From assembly GCA_913062655.1 (NCBI GenBank), contig CAJXXO010000026.1:1-16485 (forward strand): a DNA stretch of 16,485 nt. The letters are read 5' to 3'. This document shows, piece by piece, positions 8,238-13,700 of this stretch. The notes below the pieces were generated by a model. The model did not search any database. It was not told the DNA's origin and worked only from the letters and a program-made list of their open reading frames with translations. Position 1 is the first letter of the stretch. Each line of letters begins with the position of its first letter. Source of the stretch: an uncultured Bacteroidota bacterium (GTDB taxonomy: Bacteria; Bacteroidota; Bacteroidia; Chitinophagales; S012-47). The position numbers were made by a program, and so were the translations under genes.

Positions 8238-9890
8238 ATGAGACGCTTTTGGATAGGGGCCATCTTGTTGTGGCCCCTTTTAGTAAGTACGAGCATCCTG
8301 CAAGCCCAACAGTGGCCATACAAGGTATTTGACAACCTGGTACAGGCTTATGGTAGGATTCATCCGAGTGCGCCTACGTTGGTCATAACTCCCATTGCTG
8401 GTGTGGTGGCTGAAGCGAAGGACGATGGTCGAATATTTATTGGCGAGGATTTCGTTGAACTTTGCACTACGCTTGGCAAAGATTCTGCCAATGCCATGGC
8501 CATGGTGCTGGCACATGAACTGGCCCATCATTACCATCATCACTTCTGGGCAGCTACATATGGCTCCGCATTTGCCGACAGCGATTGGGGCAAAAAGATC
8601 GATTCATTAGGCAATGCTGTAGCCTTTCGCAGCTACTACGAAAGCCAGGCTGACGACTTCGGACTCTTTTTCAGTTACCTGGCCGGCTACGAAACATTCA
8701 CCATCGCTGAAAAAGTATACAATGCCATTTACAGCCATTTTCAGCTACCTGATGAGCTCCCAGGGTATCCTTCAAAGGAAGAACGTATTGCCATTGCTGA
8801 AATGGCTTCAGCACGCGTAAAAGAGCTTATCCCCATCTTCGAGACGGGTAAGTACTTATACATACTATCAATAAGTGAATCAGGTGCCTACCAGCAACAG
8901 TTACTGCATAAGGCAGAGCAATGCTACACCACCCTTCTCGATCGAAATTTAGCCAGCCGGGAGATATTCAATGCCCTTGGGGTAATTTATCTACAATCTG
9001 GACTCAGCTACCTCGATCCCAAACAACATCCCTTTCACTACCCGATTATTTTGGATGAAGAGTCGCGGCTCTATGGAGAAGGGGCTATTGCCTCTGCCGA
9101 GAGCACAAGTGGCTTTGGCACCAATGAGGCTATGGCAAAAACCATGTTGGATAAAGCCCTTTATTACCTGGATGAGGCCACAGACCTGGATCAACATTAC
9201 GGTATCGCGTATCTCAACCGGGCCATTGCCTACCTGCTTTTACAGCGGCCAGTAGATGCGCAGTATTACATCGGCAAGGCAGAGGAAGTTGCCCTGGCCA
9301 AAGAGAATGATCGGTTATTGGCATTCTGCTGGGAGGTAAAGGGCATGTTGAATGCTGCAGATAAAACCGATGCATTGGCCTCCTTTGGGAAAGCCAAGGA
9401 ATTGGGAAGCCCCACTGCCAATGCCAATGCCGATAGATTGCAAGGCAAGGTAGCACCCAGTAGTATGCCTTCTTTTGGTGGATTTGGCCAACAACAGATG
9501 GAAACGGCAGATGGTAAGGAGTTACCTTCTCTATACGATGAAATAAGGTATCAGCTTAGTGCAAGGGATCGATTTACCGTTGGACCCAACAGTTATATTT
9601 TCCAACAACCCTATAAACAAGGACAGGTATTCATTGCTGAATGCAATGAGCGTGACTGTCCCTACGATAACCTGGTATTTTACGAAACTCCGTTACAGCC
9701 CCAGCAACAATCCGCCAAAGGCATAACGGGTGGAGATCAGGTCGAAAAGGTGTTGGATAAATATGGGAATCCCAGCCAGATCATATCCACCGGTACCTAC
9801 GAATACTACCAGTACAAGGACCAGAAGATTCTTTTTCAAATCGGTAGTGACAACCGGGTGCACCGATGGATTCTATACTATTTCATATGA
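8238..9890 (+). CDS. Secreted M48-family zinc metallopeptidase with TPR-like repeats (paralogue B)
   Basis: The 550-residue protein has a signal peptide (MRRFWIGAILLWPLLVSTS, likely cleavage LQA|QQW). The zinc motif is H93-E-L-A-H97, followed by a run of His (HYHHH), and the third ligand is E135 in YESQADD. The 42 residues from first His to Glu match paralogue A exactly (106 to 148). TPR-like helices span about 220-390. A low-complexity linker rich in Gly, Gln and Ser (405-425) leads to a C-terminal module with G510-x-P, YQY and SDNRVHRWI, matching the end of paralogue A. The gene starts 8 bp after the papain-like gene and ends 17 bp before an intrinsic terminator, so it closes a two-gene unit. 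Two alike M48 proteins, one per divergent unit, suggest duplication with partner-specific roles. The substrate is unknown; BepA-like envelope quality control is one option. Confidence 0.9.
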   Translation: MRRFWIGAILLWPLLVSTSILQAQQWPYKVFDNLVQAYGRIHPSAPTLVITPIAGVVAEAKDDGRIFIGEDFVELCTTLGKDSANAMAMVLAHELAHHYHHHFWAATYGSAFADSDWGKKIDSLGNAVAFRSYYESQADDFGLFFSYLAGYETFTIAEKVYNAIYSHFQLPDELPGYPSKEERIAIAEMASARVKELIPIFETGKYLYILSISESGAYQQQLLHKAEQCYTTLLDRNLASREIFNALGVIYLQSGLSYLDPKQHPFHYPIILDEESRLYGEGAIASAESTSGFGTNEAMAKTMLDKALYYLDEATDLDQHYGIAYLNRAIAYLLLQRPVDAQYYIGKAEEVALAKENDRLLAFCWEVKGMLNAADKTDALASFGKAKELGSPTANANADRLQGKVAPSSMPSFGGFGQQQMETADGKELPSLYDEIRYQLSARDRFTVGPNSYIFQQPYKQGQVFIAECNERDCPYDNLVFYETPLQPQQQSAKGITGGDQVEKVLDKYGNPSQIISTGTYEYYQYKDQKILFQIGSDNRVHRWILYYFI

Positions 9891-9906
9891 TTACCTCACC
9901 TCGTTG

Positions 9907-9932
9907 AAAAGCCGGTTCATCCGGCTTTTTTT
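9907..9932 (+). terminator. Intrinsic terminator of the papain-M48 unit
   Basis: AAAAGCCGG, loop TTCAT, then CCGGC and seven T (9926-9932). The GC-rich stem plus T-tract begins 17 bp after the M48 stop codon. It marks the end of the rightward transcription unit. Confidence 0.9.
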
Positions 9933-10702
9933 ATGGCACCTATTGGATCCCGCTATAAAGGGGTAATTCAAATCCTGCCAACACATCCTCAAGCCAGCAT
10001 TACAGGGTATTGATTAATGCAAATACCGCTGTCATGAATTGGATGTATACCCATTTTCAGGGGATCAAAACCAGACAGCTTGGCATATGTATAAACCATT
10101 GAGAATGGTTCGAAGGAGCTAAGCGCTGCATGAAGCAATCATTGCAGCCAACTCACCTATGTCAGCACAAACAAAAAGGGGAAACTATGCTTCCAATCGC
10201 GAAGCGGGCAAATTAATAGTCCTCATCCCATGAGGCGAATGAATCTTGCAAGCTTTAGCCTCAGGTGTGAAGACCCTCTGAACCACAACCAAAAGTCAAT
10301 TATGAGACAATTGGTCAAAGGTCACATTACATTGTCCAATTAGCTCGCGTAGAGGCAAAGCGTAATTAGCAACGTCTATTTTGCTTGCTTCGCTGTCCCG
10401 TTTGTGCTTATGCATACACCCAAAGGATAGCGCCTTTTACACGTCTACAACCCACGCGGGCGCACAACACACCAGTGTGAAGGGCAGAAACCATCAGCCA
10501 CAGGCGGAGACTTCTCTGCCATTAGGTATCGCTTAGATAAGTAACCCTGCTATCATAGCCGCAAAGGGATTGAAATAGGGACCCATGAAAGAAAGGAACT
10601 GGCATTAAAAGCCACATAGCAATTATTGGTTGCCCCTTTACAAAATTAGTAAGGACGAGCATTTTGAGCGTAATTGAATGCGATCACCAAAGAGAATAAG
10701 AC
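9933..10702. other. 770-bp non-coding region rich in inverted repeats; candidate structured RNA
   Basis: No ORF of convincing length or composition lies here. Local hairpins are dense: GCATTA/TAATGC (9997-10002, 10015-10020) overlapping GGTATT/AATACC (10006-10011, 10022-10027); AACCATT/AATGGTT with a 3-base loop (10094-10110); GCTGCATGA paired with TCA-T-TGCAGC (10125-10148); GCTTC/GAAGC (10189-10205); CCTCAT/ATGAGG (10221-10235), competing with TGAGGC/GCCTCA (10231-10263); GGCAGA/TCTGCC (10483-10520); CCCT/AGGG around GCTA/TAGC (10545-10568); TGGC/GCCA (10600-10614). Long-range complements also occur: AAAGGGG 10175-10181 with CCCCTTT 10633-10639, and GGGCAA 10206-10211 with TTGCCC 10630-10635. 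I do not recognise RNase P, tmRNA, SRP RNA or a group II domain V. Strand is undecided. It could also be a decayed element or plain spacer. Confidence 0.4.
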
Positions 10703-10736
10703 AAAAAAAGGCCGGTAGTTACCTACCGACCTTTTT
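10703..10736 (-). terminator. Intrinsic terminator of the HYR-repeat gene (possibly bidirectional)
   Basis: On the reverse strand GGTCGGTAG, loop GTAA and CTACCGGCC form a nine-pair stem (one G-U) followed by seven T, beginning 22 bp after the TAA stop at 10759. On the plus strand the same stem has one C-A mismatch but still ends in five T, so it may also stop rightward transcription from the non-coding region. Confidence 0.85.
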
Positions 10737-10758
10737 GTATCTGGATTCAAGCTAACGC

Positions 10759-13700
10759 TTATCGCGCCAGGATGAATTTCTTCGTCAACTGCTGACCGTT
10801 GATGTTGAAGCGTACCATGTATTGGCCGGCAGCCCATGTCGTCATCTCAATGCGGTGCTGGTATGCGCCAGTGAATGCATCATTCACTTCGTATACTCTG
10901 CGACCCAACATATCGAATACGGTCATGGTCATCTCGGCATTTACAGTACCTACCTCAATATCAACATTGATCACATCACTAGTAGGATTAGGATACAAGC
11001 TGATGTTCTGATCCAAGTCTGCCAAATCGATGCCTACACCGAAGCGTGCACCCACCTGATAGAAGTATACATAAGAACATCCAGCAGCATCAATGATGGT
11101 CAGCTCGTATGTACCTGGATTCAGTCCTGTGATATCCTCGGTAGTCTCACCATTAGACCAAGAGAATTGGTAAGGCGGAACACCACCTGTCACAGTGATA
11201 TCGATAGCACCATCAGCGATAGCAGCGTTTGTAGCTGGTGTCACATTAGCCGCAACAGATACAGGGTTAACAGAGATGCCAATTGTAATAGAAGCATCTT
11301 GTGTACAACCGTTTGCATCGGTTACCGTCACTACGTAAGTACCAGCGGCTACACCATTCAGGTCTTCAGTAGTAGCACCGTTAGACCAGCTATAAGAGTA
11401 AGGTGCAGTACCACCGCTTACATTGATATCAATAGCTCCATCGCTCGCATCTTCACAGCTTGCTTCATCAACACTTGCTGTGATAGCAGGTACCTCAAAT
11501 ACAACCACTGACAAGGTATCAGTACCCTCACAACCGTTGTTGTCGGCTACCTCGTACACGATGTCGTGTGAACCAGCGCTAGCCGCGATCGGCAAGAACT
11601 GACCCAACTGCGGTTGAATGATACCAGGACCACTCCAAACACCACCAGCGATGTTTGCTGTCAATGTCTGCACCGGTTCTGTTTCACAGAATGGACCAGC
11701 AGGCGTGGCTACAACATTCGGAGCAGCATTTACTGTGATCACGATAGAAGCAGTATCCGTACAACCAACTGCGTTAGTTACAATGTACTCAACTACGTGG
11801 TTACCGGCACCCGCTGCTGCAGGATCAAACTGACCTGTAGTCGCATTCACGATACCAGGACCTTGCCATGTGTGCGGATTAATGTTTGGCAATCCAGTCA
11901 AGAAGATAGGATCGTCATTCTCACACAATGGACCTGCAGGCAGGATACGTGAGTTAGGCAATGGCAATACTTCAATAGTAGTAGTAGCTGAGTTAGAACA
12001 GCCGTTGGCGTCAGTGACATTGTAAGTGATCAAATGAACCCCTACACCAGCGGCAGCAGGATTGAATGTACCCGCAGCCGCATCCACGATACCGTTTCCA
12101 GACCATGTACCACCAGCCGTAGCAGCCGTTAGGGTTTGGTTGCCGTCATTCAGACAGAATGGACCAGCAGCAGTGATGGAAGCATCAGGTAATGGATTCA
12201 CAGTAATGGTTACTGCATCTGTAGCTTGACAACCATTCGCATCTGTTACAGTCAACGTGTAAGTAGTTGTAGCAGATGGCGAAGCTGTAGGATTGGCGGC
12301 ATTTGTGCTGCTCAATCCAGTAGCTGGAGTCCAACTGTATGTGTATGGACCTACCGTACCCGAGCCAGCAGTTGTACCACCAATGGTAGTTGCATCACCG
12401 ACACAAATAGCTTCATCAGCACCTGCGTCAGCAATAGGCAATGGCAACACCGTAACCTCAACCTGATCTTCCGCAGTACATCCGTTAGCATCGGTAACAA
12501 CGACCGTGTAAACAGTAGTAGCAGAAGGTGTAGCTGTAGGATTGGCTATCGTAGGATTATCCAAACCGGCAGCAGGTGTCCAAGTGTAACTGTATGGTGG
12601 TGTCGCAGCACTAGCTGTTGGATTACCACCGATAGACACACTAGAGTTCAAGCAAACATCTACATCAGCACCGGCATCAACTACAGGTGTTGGGTAAATG
12701 GTTACATCGAATGCACAAGTAGCGGTATTACCAGCAGCGTCTTCAGCGGTGTACACTACTGTGGTAGTACCCACAGGGAATGTAGCACCAGGCTGGAAGT
12801 TGCTCGTCAAGCTGGTTACAGCACAGTTGTCATCTGCTGTCGGAACAGTCCAAGTTTGAACTGGATCACAACTAAAGATATCAGTAGGACAGCTTGTGAT
12901 TACAGGGGCTTCCGTATCCTCAACAGTGATATCGAAGTTACACTCAGTAGTGTTACCGGCACTGTCAGTAGCAACATAGGTTACTGTTGTTGTACCCACA
13001 GGGAATGTATCACCAGGAGCGAAGTTGCTGCTCAAGCTAAAGTCCACACAATTGTCAACGAAGATTGGTGGGAACCATGTGGCCACGGCACCACACTCAC
13101 CTGGATCGTTAGACAATGTCTGATCAACCGGACAATCCACCAAGATTGGCGCTTCAACATCGATTACCGTAACAGTGAAGCTGCAGATGCTAGTATTACC
13201 AGCAGCATCAGTAGCCGTATACTCTACAGTTGTCGTACCGACAGGGAAGATGGACAATGATGGCAATCCACCAGTAAGAGTCTGAGAAGCACCCGGACAA
13301 TTGTCTGTGAATTGTGGGAAGTTGTAGCTATACACCGCACCACAAATACCGGTATTGCTTTCCAAAATCGTATCAGTAGGACACTCAGTGTAAACAGGTG
13401 CTTCTGTATCCTCAACGATTACATTAATAGTACATGTAGCGGTATTTCCACCTGGGTCAGTCGCTGTAAAGGTGACCGCTGTGGTATCCACTGGGTAGAT
13501 GCCACTCGCATCCGCAGTACCTGTGTAATCATTAGAAATAGTGAAGCTGCAATTATCAGTAGCGATTGGCGCAGGAACCGTAACAAAGGCCTCACAAACG
13601 CCACTGTCATTAGCCACAACTACATCAGAAGGACATGTGATCGTAGGATCCTCATCATCTACAACTGTTACCGTTGTGGTACAAGTACCAGTTACACCGT

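Noticed and set aside
8500..8555. Metal-binding leader or His-rich regulatory site
   Set aside because: The His codon run belongs to the HELAH active-site helix of the M48 peptidase.
10094..10120. tRNA-like T-loop motif GGTTCGA
   Set aside because: The arms needed for T-stem, anticodon stem and acceptor do not form. The motif belongs to the AACCATT/AATGGTT hairpin.
9933..10702. Group II intron or its remnant
   Set aside because: Some segments look like domain I (GGGGAAAC, GTGAAGACC), but I find no domain V hairpin with its AGC triad, no convincing GUGYG start and no reverse transcriptase. It stays a minor possibility.
12226..13260. Long plus-strand ORF of 344 codons opposite the HYR gene
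   Set aside because: It lies antisense to clear HYR and PKD-like repeats. Its product is rich in Cys, Arg, Ser and Thr without domain logic, a usual artefact of repeat composition.
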